NCBI RefSeq assembly: GCF_026966905.1
Contig: NZ_JAPUBN010000010.1
Span: 186,001-250,000, forward strand
DNA from: Marinomonas phaeophyticola
GTDB lineage: Bacteria; Pseudomonadota; Gammaproteobacteria; Pseudomonadales; Marinomonadaceae
DNA: 64,000 nt
Reading direction: 5' to 3'
In this document: piece after piece, positions 18,692 through 27,939 of the stretch
How the letters are laid out: each line of letters begins with the position of its first letter
Position numbering within the stretch: position 1 is the stretch's first letter
Program-made: the position numbers and the translations under genes
Notes under the pieces: model-generated
What the model saw: the letters and a program-made list of their open reading frames with translations, nothing else
Told to the model about the DNA's origin: nothing
Databases searched by the model: none

Positions 18692-19357
18692 ATGATTAAG
18701 GTTCATCATCTAGAGAACTCTCGTTCTCAGCGTATTTTGTGGTTGCTAGAAGAGCTTAACTTAGAGTACGAAATCATTGAATATAAGCGAGACCCTGAAA
18801 CGGCTTCTGGACCTGAATCTTTAAAAAAAATCCATCCGCTAGGAAAGTCTCCGGTGATTACCGATGGTGATTTAATCGTCGCAGAGTCTGGTGCGATTAT
18901 TGAATACCTGTTGGATAGATATGATACCGAGAAACGCTTGAGACCGACAGAGGGTCAAGCGTTGTTGGATTATCGCTATTGGTTACATTTTGCTGAAGGC
19001 TCTTTTATGCCTTTGCTGGTAATGAAGTTGGTTATGATGAAGATGTCGCAAGGTCCAATGCCTTTTTTTATAAAGCCTATCGCAAAGGTACTGAGCAATA
19101 AAATTCAAGAAAAATTTATCTTGCCACGTATTGGGCCCCAGTTAGCTTTTATTGAAAAAACATTAGGTGAACATACTTGGATATTAGGAAAGGAATTAAG
19201 TGCTGCAGACATTCAAATGAGCTTTCCTTTACAAGCGTCGAGTACTCGTATGGATTTAACTAAATTCCCTAATATTAATCGTTTTATTACTCAGGTCGAA
19301 GCCAATCCTGCGTATCAAAAAGCGGTATCAAGAGGTGGGACTTTTACTACTTTGTAA
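18692..19357 (+). CDS. Glutathione S-transferase family protein
   Basis: This 221-residue protein has an N-terminal thioredoxin-like domain beginning MIKVHHLENSRSQRILWLLEELNL, with GKSPVITDGDLIVAESGAIIEYLLD holding the glutathione-binding ESGAI turn, and a helical C-terminal domain. I chose ATG 18692 because the family aligns from there and TGAGG sits 7-11 bases before it. The frame is open to an ATG at 18650. It resembles the second GST at 47975-48583. A strong terminator follows. The substrate is unknown. Confidence 0.9.
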   Translation: MIKVHHLENSRSQRILWLLEELNLEYEIIEYKRDPETASGPESLKKIHPLGKSPVITDGDLIVAESGAIIEYLLDRYDTEKRLRPTEGQALLDYRYWLHFAEGSFMPLLVMKLVMMKMSQGPMPFFIKPIAKVLSNKIQEKFILPRIGPQLAFIEKTLGEHTWILGKELSAADIQMSFPLQASSTRMDLTKFPNINRFITQVEANPAYQKAVSRGGTFTTL

Positions 19358-19390
19358 AGGGTGATAGATAGAGAATATGATGACTGTTAA

Positions 19391-19435
19391 GCCTTTCATT
19401 ATGACATGAGCTCGTCATAATGAAAGGCGTTTTAT
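19391..19435 (+). terminator. Strong terminator after the GST gene
   Basis: A perfect 15-bp stem (19391-19405 with 19414-19428, starting GCCTTTCATTATGAC) with an 8-base loop is followed by GTTTTATTCT. It lies between convergent genes and may work on both strands. Confidence 0.85.
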
Positions 19436-19514
19436 TCTATCTTGGCGATATTGAGTTTAAATAATGAGCAAAGACACTAGGGTCGAGGAAAGATACGTTT
19501 TTAAATCAAGGTTT

Positions 19515-20269
19515 TTAAGAAAGTAACTGAATGGCGGTCGGATAATTCTTATCTTCAATAATACGTGCCTTCACACCAAAAATATCTTCAATAAACTCAG
19601 GTGTAATTAAGTGTTTAGGAGAGCCTTCAGCAACAATACAGCCATCCTTTAAGGCAATAAGACGATCACAATGTAGCGCATGGTTTAAATCGTGTAATGC
19701 AATCAACATAGTGCGCTGAATGCGTTTTAATAAAGAAAGAACAACCAGTTGATTTTTAATGTCTAGATGGTTCGTTGGCTCATCCATTATAATGAGGCGA
19801 GTGTCTTGCGCTAATGCCCGAGCAATATGCAACCGTTGTTGTTCCCCCCTGACAGGGTATGCCAGAGTTGGTCATATTTGTGCCACATACCTACTTGATG
19901 GAATGCATCTGTAACAAAACTTTGATGTTTTTCATCCCAACGTTCGAAAGGTCTTAACCAAGGAGTCCTCCCTAAAGCAACCACATCTTCCGCTCTAATG
20001 CGGTCTTCCGTATTGGATTTTTGTTGCACGAAAGACATTAATTGGGCTAAATGGCGCCGAGAATAGTGGCGTAAGGGGAGGTCATCCAGAAAAATTTGCC
20101 CATGAGACGGCTTTGTTAATCCACTAAGCAACCGCAAAAGGGTGGACTTACCTGAACCATTTGGACCGATTAATCCCACTTTTTCACCCTCTTCGATTTG
20201 GAGGGACACCTTATGGATTAACGGACGTTTAGCCACGGAAAAAGAAAGGTTTTGGGTCGTTAGCTTCAT
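19515..20269 (-). pseudogene. Iron-complex ABC transporter ATP-binding protein, split by one frameshift
   Basis: Frames 19811-20269 and 19515-19832 form one ATPase of about 250 residues. They join when one base is added to the C run 19844-19849 (G run on the coding strand), which restores the signature [17 protein letters not shown]. Walker A is GPNGSGKST and Walker B LIIMDEPTNHLD, with switch histidine ALHDLN. It belongs to the FecE/FhuC group and overlaps the permease gene by 4 bp. The break falls exactly in the ABC signature at a homopolymer, so a sequencing error is more likely than a true loss. Confidence 0.87.
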
Positions 20270-21318
20270 TTTCTTTGACCTCTAATAAGGACAATAGCAA
20301 AGCAAGGGGCTCCTATCAGGGCGGTCACAACACCGATAGGGAGAACTTGACCTGGAATAACAATACGTGAACCTATATCACAGATTACTAAGAAGACAGC
20401 GCCTGTTATTGCGCAAGTAGGGATCAATGCAAGATGTTTTGTGCCGACAAGAAAGCGCGCTGCATGCGGTATCACTAAACCAACAAAGCCGATTGCTCCA
20501 ACCATTGAAACCATGACGGCCGTCATCATCGCAGTAGAAAAAATTAACAGAGTTTGTACTCGCTTTACGGGAATACCAATAGAAGCGGCGGCATCAGAGC
20601 CGAATAAAAAAGCATCTAAGGAACGGCCGTGCCAAATAATCACTAATAAACCAATAAGGAGAGTCGGAATGGCTAAGCTGACCTCGGGCCATCGAACGCC
20701 GGATAAATTGCCTAATAGCCAAAACATGATGCCTCTGGCTTGCTCTGCATTAGCCGACTTCGCAATAACAAAAGCCGTCAGAGCGTTAAACAATTGTGAT
20801 CCAGCAATGCCCGCAAGAATGATTTGCGTTGAGAGGTTCCCCATGCGATTACCGGAGGCTAACACCGCTAAGATCACGACAAATGTAAACGCTAAAATAG
20901 CTCCGATCAAGGCGCCGGCGGACAAGGTTAAGACGCCAACACCTACGCCAGCAATGGTTACCATGACGGCTCCAGTTGAAGCGCCTGCTGAAATCCCTAA
21001 TAAATAGGGGTCGGCTAATGAGTTTCTTAATAGAGATTGTAGTACCAAACCTGTTACCGCCAAGGCCGCACCACAACAGGCGGCGACTAAGGTTCGAGTT
21101 AAGCGATAATTCCAGATGATGCCTTGGTCAATCGTATTAATAGCATAGGAGGCATTAAACAGTTTGTTTGCTAATGACTTCAAAACAGTATTGAACGCAA
21201 TATTTGTTTCACCAATGGAAATGCCACAAATTAATGCTAATAATAACAATAAAAAAGCGATCAATGACACGGAGTAGGAGTGCTTTAGCGTAACAGTAGG
21301 AACCGAAAAAGGCGTCAT
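20266..21318 (-). CDS. FecCD-family iron-complex ABC permease
   Basis: This 350-residue polytopic protein carries [44 protein letters not shown] and [17 protein letters not shown], the BtuC/FecCD signatures. It begins 1 bp after the binding-protein stop and overlaps the ATPase gene by 4 bp. It is only distantly similar to the permease at 10945-12039, so the two systems probably take different iron chelates. Confidence 0.93.
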   Translation of the reverse strand: MTPFSVPTVTLKHSYSVSLIAFLLLLLALICGISIGETNIAFNTVLKSLANKLFNASYAINTIDQGIIWNYRLTRTLVAACCGAALAVTGLVLQSLLRNSLADPYLLGISAGASTGAVMVTIAGVGVGVLTLSAGALIGAILAFTFVVILAVLASGNRMGNLSTQIILAGIAGSQLFNALTAFVIAKSANAEQARGIMFWLLGNLSGVRWPEVSLAIPTLLIGLLVIIWHGRSLDAFLFGSDAAASIGIPVKRVQTLLIFSTAMMTAVMVSMVGAIGFVGLVIPHAARFLVGTKHLALIPTCAITGAVFLVICDIGSRIVIPGQVLPIGVVTALIGAPCFAIVLIRGQRK

Positions 21319-21319
21319 A

Positions 21320-22336
21320 TTAGTGTTTCACCACGGCCTCTGTTAGCGTTTCTAAGCCATTTATAATTCGAATGGTCGCATCCATCTCCAAGGCATCAAT
21401 GATGACAATACGATCGTTTTTAACGGCTTGCATTTCTTTGGTGACAGGGTCTGTTTTTAGAAACTCGATTTTTTTCAAGTAATCATCCGCTGGGAAGCGG
21501 CGACGATTCATTTTGGCAATGACAATCATGTCAGGGTTCGCTTTGGCAATGGTTTCCCATCCGGTTGTTGGCCATTCTTCATTGGATTGAACGACATTGT
21601 TTATGCCTAATGCTTCCATTAAATAGGCGGCTGGCCCTATTTTTCCAGCGACAAAAGGGTCTGTATTCATGGCGGAACTTGAGAACCAGAAGACGGCGGA
21701 AAACTCTTGCTTTATTGAGCCTTGCTCCTCCATAGCAAGATGGGCGCGTTTGATGGCTTTTTCTTCACGTTCTTTTAAATGATCAATGATACGGTTCCCC
21801 CGTTCGGTAACATTAAAAATGGCGGCCAGTTGATCGATGCTTTTGTAGAGTGAGTCCGTAGAGAAAGGATTCAAGCGAGTGCCATCTAAGCCAACGGAAT
21901 TGTCTTTGTGGTCGCAATCCATTGGTAAAATATAAGTAGGGATTCCCATGTCATGGAACTGTTCGCGGGTTGCGACCGTGCCTTGCTTACCAATGTGCCA
22001 TTCGTATTGAGCCACCACCAGTTCTGGGCGTTTAGAAAGTACAGATTCAAAACTAGGGTCGTTTTTTGCTAATACGGGAATGTGCTGGTTCTCTTGTGCA
22101 AATTCAGGTAAAACGTCATTAAACCAGACGGAGGTTCCCTTTACCTTAGTGGACAAACCTAAGCTATAAAGAATTTCAGTGGCGGCTTGCCCAACAGAAA
22201 CAAGTGCATTAGGCGCTTTGGAATAGGTTTGACTATAGCCACAGTTTTCAATAGTAAGTGGGTAATCTGAAGTAGCAAAAGAGACTGATGAAAAGCATGC
22301 AAGGGAGAAAACCGCGCCGGAAAGAATTGCTTTCAA
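21320..22336 (-). CDS. Iron-complex ABC transporter substrate-binding protein
   Basis: This 338-residue periplasmic protein has a signal peptide to about residue 21 (ending SVSFA) and then a Peripla_BP_2 fold: YSKAPNALVSVGQAATEILYSLGL, the AKNDPSFESVLSKRPELVVAQYEWHIG block, and a C-terminal lobe with WPTTGWETIAKANPDMIVIA. It leads the minus-strand operon with permease and ATPase, with a Fur-like palindrome about 90 bp upstream. No TonB-dependent receptor is encoded nearby, so the ligand stays open. Confidence 0.88.
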   Translation of the reverse strand: MKAILSGAVFSLACFSSVSFATSDYPLTIENCGYSQTYSKAPNALVSVGQAATEILYSLGLSTKVKGTSVWFNDVLPEFAQENQHIPVLAKNDPSFESVLSKRPELVVAQYEWHIGKQGTVATREQFHDMGIPTYILPMDCDHKDNSVGLDGTRLNPFSTDSLYKSIDQLAAIFNVTERGNRIIDHLKEREEKAIKRAHLAMEEQGSIKQEFSAVFWFSSSAMNTDPFVAGKIGPAAYLMEALGINNVVQSNEEWPTTGWETIAKANPDMIVIAKMNRRRFPADDYLKKIEFLKTDPVTKEMQAVKNDRIVIIDALEMDATIRIINGLETLTEAVVKH

Positions 22337-22424
22337 TGTGGAGTCCTTATCAAGATAATGATGGTCTGAAAGAGATGGTAGAGAGAAACTGTCTAGAAAG
22401 AAAATGCTTTTATTCTTGATCTGT

Positions 22425-22439
22425 ATGAGAATTTCTCAT
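22425..22439. promoter_or_regulatory. Fur-like palindrome upstream of the second iron ABC operon
   Basis: ATGAGAATTTCTCAT is a perfect 7-1-7 palindrome about 90 bp before the binding-protein start. It resembles gammaproteobacterial Fur sites of the form ATGAGAAT...TTCTCAT but is slightly short in the centre. Confidence 0.5.
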
Positions 22440-22517
22440 TTAAAATAAAAGAGGGAGAATAGCATTAAAAGCGCCGCAACACATGTGTGTTTGAGAATGT
22501 TACTTGAATAGCCGCAT

Positions 22518-22550
22518 AAAAAAACCCTAACACGTTTTTCCGTTAGGGTT
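22518..22550 (-). terminator. Rho-independent terminator of gbcA
   Basis: On the minus strand AACCCTAAC pairs with GTTAGGGTT around a 10-base loop, and a run of T follows (seven A on the plus strand at 22518-22524). It lies 40 bp after the gbcA stop. Confidence 0.85.
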
Positions 22551-22589
22551 CAAAAGGGTGATCGGTCGTGTTTTAACCTAAAGACAGCT

Positions 22590-23885
22590 TTATTTGTCTT
22601 TTATGTGTTTTAAAATAGTATCTGTATACCATTCAAGGAAGTTAACCACACCAAATTCATAGGTTTCAGAATAAGGACCTGGTTGGTAGGCAATGGAGTT
22701 AATTCCTAGTTGGTTTTGCTCCCCTAACACTCGGTCTTGTTCATTAGTGGCATCCCAGACTTTACGCAATCGTTCAGGATCGTAGTCAACACCTTCAACC
22801 GCATCTTTATGGACAAACCATTTCGTTGTGACCAGTGTTTCTTGAGCTGAAATAGGTAACACACGAAAGACGATAAAATGATCTGACTGCATGTGATTCC
22901 ATGAGTTTGGTAAATGCAGGATTCGCATGGAGCCTAATTCTGCGTTTTTCACCCGCCCCAGCATTTTGTTGCAGCCATGACCTCCATCTATAGTCATGAC
23001 TTTAGTGCCTTTCTTCAGTGGCATGCGCACAATGCGATTGCGTAGTCCTGGGCCAAAACTTTTGTGTTGATGGGGAATATTTTCTTCATCCCATTTATCC
23101 GACTGTGCTTGGTAATGATCCAGAAAATCTTGTGGGGCTCTTGGGTCCTGGGTATCATCCCATTCAAGTAAGGTATTCAATAATTCAGGGTGATTTGCTG
23201 CACAGTGGTAACACTCCCTATTATTCTCAAGCACCAGTTTCCAGTTTGCCCTCTCGTACATATTGGACTCAATAGCCAATTTAGTGTTTTCTACATCATA
23301 AGGTTCCATGTATTCTTCTAATGTGTGTAGAAAATCATCGAAATCGCCTTCAGGGGCGTCATCCGCTAAGCAAACGAAAACAAATCCTCCAGCGGTTTTA
23401 CAGTGTGCGCGTTTCAAACCATGTTTCTGCTTATCAAAGCTATCACCCATTTCTGTACCAGCAAATAGCAAGTTGCCTTTTAAATCATAGGTCCATTGAT
23501 GATAAGGGCAGACGAGATTAGCGACTTTTCCTCTGTGTTCTGTGCAGATACGAGAGCCACGGTGACGGCAGGTATTATGGAAGGCGTTGATGGAGCCATC
23601 GGCATCACGAATAACCAGTACCGGGTTTTGACCTATTTCCACCGTAAAATAATCGCCCCTTTTTGGGGCTTCGCTTGTCATGCCCACGAATAACCACTCT
23701 TTTTGGAATACTTCTTCCATGTCAATACGAAACATATGCGGGTCGTTATAAAGAGGCGCATCCAATGAATGGTTAGCCGCACGAGAAGAAAGTAAATTCG
23801 ACATCTCATCGCGTGCTTCTTTTAGTGTTGCATGGCGTAAATTTAGCAAATCATTTTGGTTCATCTTTTTCGGCCTTAATGACAA
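22590..23885 (-). CDS. gbcA: Glycine betaine monooxygenase, Rieske oxygenase component GbcA
   Basis: This 431-residue Rieske non-heme iron oxygenase has the 2Fe-2S motif CRHRGSRICTEHRG...CPYH (about residues 106-130) and the mononuclear iron region ENNRECYHCAANHPELLN. Length and motifs match GbcA, which demethylates glycine betaine to dimethylglycine with electrons from GbcB. It is divergent from gbcB, with gbdR after gbcB, as in Pseudomonas. An alternative start at M8 (MNQNDLLNLR) has better homology to usual N-termini. The reaction supplies carbon and nitrogen from an osmolyte. Confidence 0.92.
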   Translation of the reverse strand: MSLRPKKMNQNDLLNLRHATLKEARDEMSNLLSSRAANHSLDAPLYNDPHMFRIDMEEVFQKEWLFVGMTSEAPKRGDYFTVEIGQNPVLVIRDADGSINAFHNTCRHRGSRICTEHRGKVANLVCPYHQWTYDLKGNLLFAGTEMGDSFDKQKHGLKRAHCKTAGGFVFVCLADDAPEGDFDDFLHTLEEYMEPYDVENTKLAIESNMYERANWKLVLENNRECYHCAANHPELLNTLLEWDDTQDPRAPQDFLDHYQAQSDKWDEENIPHQHKSFGPGLRNRIVRMPLKKGTKVMTIDGGHGCNKMLGRVKNAELGSMRILHLPNSWNHMQSDHFIVFRVLPISAQETLVTTKWFVHKDAVEGVDYDPERLRKVWDATNEQDRVLGEQNQLGINSIAYQPGPYSETYEFGVVNFLEWYTDTILKHIKDK

Positions 23886-24094
23886 AAAGAGTGGTTGTTA
23901 TTCTTTTCCTTCGGAGGACAAGCATGGTGTATAACTTAGTGAAGTCCGTAAATTGCTCTGCACTGTATATATCGCAATCCTCACACAAGGTTCGAATTTT
24001 AAAATGACTGTTAACGACATAGGTCAGACAAAAATCGACTCACTTTTGAGCATCTAAGTAGTTTCAGTTAAGGAATGGTCACTATGAGCAACAA

Positions 24095-24139
24095 ATTGTC
24101 GTGAATGGTTAACTGCAATAATAAGAGTCGACCGACAAT
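24095..24139. promoter_or_regulatory. Divergent gbcA-gbcB promoter region with an ATTGTCG/CGACAAT dyad
   Basis: ATTGTCG (24095-24101) is repeated inverted as CGACAAT (24133-24139) with a 31-bp gap, upstream of gbcB. It is a candidate AraC-type (GbdR) operator. The assignment is inference from position only. Confidence 0.35.
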
Positions 24140-24182
24140 GCAAAAATGAAGTGACGCAACGATGCTGTGAGAGAGAATCATC

Positions 24183-25310
24183 ATGACAAATTCAAATACC
24201 ACTGGAGTTAATGTCGACTACTTTGTACCCGTTAATACACAAACTTGGGTAAATGGTCGCCACAATGTTCGCTGTGTAAAGGTTATCCAAGAGTCTTGGG
24301 ATGTATGCACCTTTTGTTTTATGGCACAGCAACCCATTCTGTTTTTCTTTAAACCAGGACAATTTGTAACCTTAGAGCTTGAGATCGATGGTAAGCAAGT
24401 CATGCGTTCGTACACCATATCGAGTGCACCGTCTGTTCCTTATAGTTTTTCTATTACTGTTAAGCGGGTTCCTGGTGGTGTGGTTTCAAATTGGTTACAT
24501 GACAATATGGATGTGGGTGCAGAACTGGCTGTTCATGGTCCAATTGGTAATTTTAACTGTATTGATAACCCATCTGAAAAAGTGTTGCTTTTGTCAGGTG
24601 GAGTAGGCATTACGCCTGTTATGTCTATGGCTCGCTGGTGGTTTGATACTAATGCGGATGTAGATGTAACGTTTGTTCACAGTGCACGTACCCCTAGAGA
24701 TTTAATTTTCCCTAGAGAGCTGGATCATATGGCGTCTCGGATAGGTAATTTTAGTCTGCATATGATTGTTGAAAGAATGCATAACGGTTTAACTTGGAAT
24801 GGTTATCGTGGCTTCTTGGATTTTGCAAAGCTGCAAATGATTGCTCCTGACTTTTTGGAAAGAGAAGTCTTTTGTTGTGGTCCAGAACCCTATATGAAAG
24901 CGGTGAAAGCGCTTTTGCAAGAAAAGGGTTTTGATATGAGCCGTTATCATGAAGAATCTTTTGGAGCGACGCCAAACTCAATTGTAGAAGATGCTATCGA
25001 ACTTGCTGAAGTGGCTCAAGCCGAAGCCGATTCGATCAACCGAGAAGACTTGCTAACCGTTGAGTTTGCAAACTATGGTAAAAGTATTCAAATCGCGGAA
25101 GGAGAAACGATTCATAATGCGGCGGCGAAGCTGGATCTGCACATTCCTAAAGCATGTGGTATGGGGATTTGTGGTACCTGTAAAGTGCTTGTTAAAGAAG
25201 GTGAAACACAAATGGAACACAACGGTGGCATTACAGATGAGGACATTGCGGACGGTTATGTTTTATCTTGTTGTACCGTGGTGAAATCAAACATCAGTGT
25301 GGAATATTAA
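24183..25310 (+). CDS. gbcB: Glycine betaine monooxygenase reductase component GbcB
   Basis: This 375-residue flavin/iron-sulfur reductase has an FAD-binding ferredoxin-reductase domain (MRSYTISSAP near 79-88), an NAD(P) domain (LLSGGVGITPVMSMARWW, CCGPEPYMKAVKALL) and a C-terminal plant-type 2Fe-2S domain with CGMGICGTC and a later SCC, giving the four cysteine ligands. It passes electrons from NADH to GbcA. It is divergent from gbcA with 297 bp between, so the two are probably co-activated by GbdR. Confidence 0.92.
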   Translation: MTNSNTTGVNVDYFVPVNTQTWVNGRHNVRCVKVIQESWDVCTFCFMAQQPILFFFKPGQFVTLELEIDGKQVMRSYTISSAPSVPYSFSITVKRVPGGVVSNWLHDNMDVGAELAVHGPIGNFNCIDNPSEKVLLLSGGVGITPVMSMARWWFDTNADVDVTFVHSARTPRDLIFPRELDHMASRIGNFSLHMIVERMHNGLTWNGYRGFLDFAKLQMIAPDFLEREVFCCGPEPYMKAVKALLQEKGFDMSRYHEESFGATPNSIVEDAIELAEVAQAEADSINREDLLTVEFANYGKSIQIAEGETIHNAAAKLDLHIPKACGMGICGTCKVLVKEGETQMEHNGGITDEDIADGYVLSCCTVVKSNISVEY

Positions 25311-25541
25311 AAATATTGCTTTTGTGTTAAAACCGAGTTACAAGTGTCGTTATTAGTGCGCTACATTCTATAAAATAAGCTAACCTCTTATTGTTTGTTT
25401 AGCGATTAAATTGCCGCTCTCTCCATCGAGTCAGCGGTAATAACTATGAAATTACCTAGTTGATTAAAAATAATAAAAAAAGTGTTCGATTGGTTTGTTT
25501 TTTGCTTCATATCGAAAACACTTAATTAAGAGGGCATAAAT

Positions 25542-26693
25542 ATGATCAACGTAACTGGTTCATCCCCATCTCCTAATAGTAAACCAGCCACTCGAGTTGG
25601 TTTTTTACTACTTGATCATTTTACTATGATTGCTTTAGCCTCTTCTATCGAACCATTGAGAATGGCAAATCAGTTGTCGGCTAAGGAGCTTTATACTTGG
25701 CATGTCATGACGGAAACAGGACAACCTTCGTCGGCTAGTGATGGTCTGAGTTTAACGCCGGATTCTTCTATTGAAGACGCTCCGGATTTAGATATGATAG
25801 TCGTAGTTGGTGGCGTTAATATCACTCGAAATTTCAGTCCTAAGCAGGTGAGTTGGCTACAAAAGCAAGCTCGTAAAGGTGTTCGACTGGGGGCGATTTG
25901 TACTGGTGCTTATGTATTGGCGTATGCTGGTTTGCTTGATGGTTATAATTGCAGCGCCCATTGGGAATGCCTCACGATATTGCAAGAAAATTTTCCTAAA
26001 GTGAACTGTAATAACAGACTCTTTACGATAGACGATAAGCGTTTTACCTCTTCTGGTGGCAGTGCACCTTTAGATATGTTCTTGACATTAATCGCCCGTG
26101 AACACAGTTCAAAATTGTCGAGTGCGGTTTCTGATATGTTTATTTGTGATCGTATTCGTACAGAAATGGATCAACAACGTGTTCTATTACGTCAAGTGAA
26201 CAGTGGTGGAGGCTTCAAACCTAAGTTAGTTGATGTCATTGAACTCATGGAAAATAACTTAGAAGAGCCTATTGATCTAGATGAATTAGCCGTGTTTGTG
26301 GATGTCTCTAGACGGCAGTTGGAAAGGATGTTCCATAAATATTTAGATTGCTCCCCGTCGCGTTATTATTTGAAATTACGCCTTGATAGGGCAAGACAGC
26401 TACTCAAGCAATCAAGTATGTCTGTTGTGGAAATTTCGGCGGCCTGTGGCTTTATTTCTACTCCGCATTTTAGTCGATGCTACCGTAAACATATTGGTAC
26501 ATCACCAAGAGACGAACGTAAGATGGTTTGGTCTAATGATAACTTTAAACCAATTTATCAAGACTCAAATCGTTTACCAATGGATGAAAAGCATCAGCAT
26601 GCCTCTTTAGCCTTGAATAAGGCGCAAGCTGAGCCGAGTTATGGCAGTGTTGATCTAGGGAATGATTTAAGCTGTTCTAGTATTACGTACTAG
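25542..26693 (+). CDS. gbdR: GbdR-type AraC family activator of glycine betaine catabolism
   Basis: This 383-residue regulator has an N-terminal GATase1/DJ-1-like ligand domain (about 18-190, starting RVGFLLLDHFTMIALASSIEP and including GAICTGAYVLAYAGLLDG) and a C-terminal double HTH (about 230-325, DELAVFVDVSRRQLERMFHKY and VVEISAACGFISTPHFSRCYRKH). GbdR binds glycine betaine or dimethylglycine and turns on gbcA and gbcB. Position 231 bp after gbcB fits this. An AraC paralogue such as CdhR is possible but less likely here. Confidence 0.88.
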   Translation: MINVTGSSPSPNSKPATRVGFLLLDHFTMIALASSIEPLRMANQLSAKELYTWHVMTETGQPSSASDGLSLTPDSSIEDAPDLDMIVVVGGVNITRNFSPKQVSWLQKQARKGVRLGAICTGAYVLAYAGLLDGYNCSAHWECLTILQENFPKVNCNNRLFTIDDKRFTSSGGSAPLDMFLTLIAREHSSKLSSAVSDMFICDRIRTEMDQQRVLLRQVNSGGGFKPKLVDVIELMENNLEEPIDLDELAVFVDVSRRQLERMFHKYLDCSPSRYYLKLRLDRARQLLKQSSMSVVEISAACGFISTPHFSRCYRKHIGTSPRDERKMVWSNDNFKPIYQDSNRLPMDEKHQHASLALNKAQAEPSYGSVDLGNDLSCSSITY

Positions 26694-27171
26694 TTATATT
26701 CACAATGGGATGATATAAAAATCATAAGAAAAGTGCATATAGGCATGAGCAGTATGCACTTAATATTGGTTTGTCCTGGAAGTGTAGAACTATTTTGATT
26801 CAAGTTTGGGTATTTCAGAAGTAGACTTAAAGCCTTCATTTTCTCTTTCCCTAACTTTTTCGTTAAGCGTTCATAGGCTAAATCAACTTTAGGACTAATT
26901 TCCTCAAATACCTCTTTTGCCTGATCACTTAACGATAGTAGGGTGATTCGTTGATCTTGAGGCGACCTATTACGAATAATCAGACCCTCTTTTTCAAATC
27001 GGCTAATAATACGGGTTAGGCTTGGGCTTAAAATACAGCATTTCTCTGCTAACTGACGGGCTTCAAGCTAGCCATTATCATTTAATACTCGAATGACGCG
27101 CCATTGCTGTTCTGTAAAGCCAGTTTTTTAGGTATTGAGCGGAAAAACATCATTGCGGAGTCACCCACCAT
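26690..27171 (-). pseudogene. HpaR-like MarR family regulator, broken by stop and frameshift
   Basis: Reading from ATG 27171 on the minus strand gives FFRSIP, and in the next frame TGFTEQQWRVIRVLNDNG, then a TAG at 27068-27070, then LEARQLAEKCCILSPSLTRIISRFEKEGLI and the rest of a MarR winged helix. This is the HpaR branch, known from homoprotocatechuate catabolism. One base is missing from the T run 27124-27129 (A run on the coding strand), and the in-frame TAG is not a homopolymer error. The N-terminal helix, about 20 residues in family members, is also missing. I judge it a true pseudogene. Confidence 0.75.
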
Positions 27172-27210
27172 AAAGGAAATAGAGATACTAATTCTTCTTC
27201 TGTTGGATTT

Positions 27211-27908
27211 GATGCTAATGATCCCAATGCTATTTTATTGCTGCAATTTGATGGATTGAAATACACTACAAAAGTACCGATTCCAGTCATTTTGGACAAC
27301 TTAGTCGCAAGTAATCAACTGCCTCCTGTGGCGGCGATTTTTATTGATAACGCAAGTCGCTTGTCTCGTGGTCATGAGTTACCAGATAACCCTGTTTTTG
27401 CTAAAGCGCTTGTAGAAGAGGTGCTCCCCTGGGCAAAACGTGAGCTAAAAATGAATATTGATGCTCAACACACTGTCCTTGCTGGCTCCAGTTACGGCGG
27501 ACTTGCTTCCAGCTCAATTGAATTACGTTACCCACACATTTTTTCTGTAACGTACTTTCTATGTCGGGCTCTTACTGGTGGTCACCAGCAAATACCTTAC
27601 CCGAAAATGAGGAATACATCGCCAATTGGGTCGCCTCTACCGATGTGAAGCCGATACGCTTTTTCTTGAGTGCCGGTGTCTTTGAATCAGGTAAGGGAAG
27701 TGGTATTGGTCTATTAGAAAGTAATCGTCATTTGCGTACAGTATTGCATTCTAAAGGCTATAGCGTCACTTATAAAGAATTCGCGGCAGGACACGACTAT
27801 TTTAGTTGGCGGCAAGCGTTTGCTGAAGTCATGCTAGCGTTATTTGGCGAGAAAGAAGTTGATCAAAAGGTCAGATTAATTGCCCCGATGAGACGGGTTT
27901 TATTGTAG
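27211..27908 (+). pseudogene. Enterochelin-esterase-like hydrolase, N-terminally truncated and frameshifted
   Basis: The reading frame around FDANDPNAILLLQFDG begins abruptly with no start codon or ribosome-binding site. It continues with a Fes-type alpha/beta hydrolase: TVLAGSSYGGLASSSIELRYP with nucleophile GSSYGG, and GHDYFSWRQ with the catalytic histidine. A one-base loss in the T run 27539-27544 splits it, and one extra T restores HIFFCNVLSMSGSYWWSP. Enterochelin-esterase-like proteins usually carry an N-terminal region that is missing here. Its 5' end abuts that of the divergent HpaR remnant, as if the shared promoter region was deleted. The frameshift alone may be a sequencing error, but the truncation is not. 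Confidence 0.75.
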
Positions 27909-27939
27909 AATTGCCGTCCAAATTCATTAAGGATGTGAC

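Noticed and set aside
20441..21007. 188-codon plus-strand frame opposite the FecCD permease
   Set aside because: It is antisense to a clear permease, has no family match I recognise and a composition typical of the reverse of hydrophobic coding DNA.
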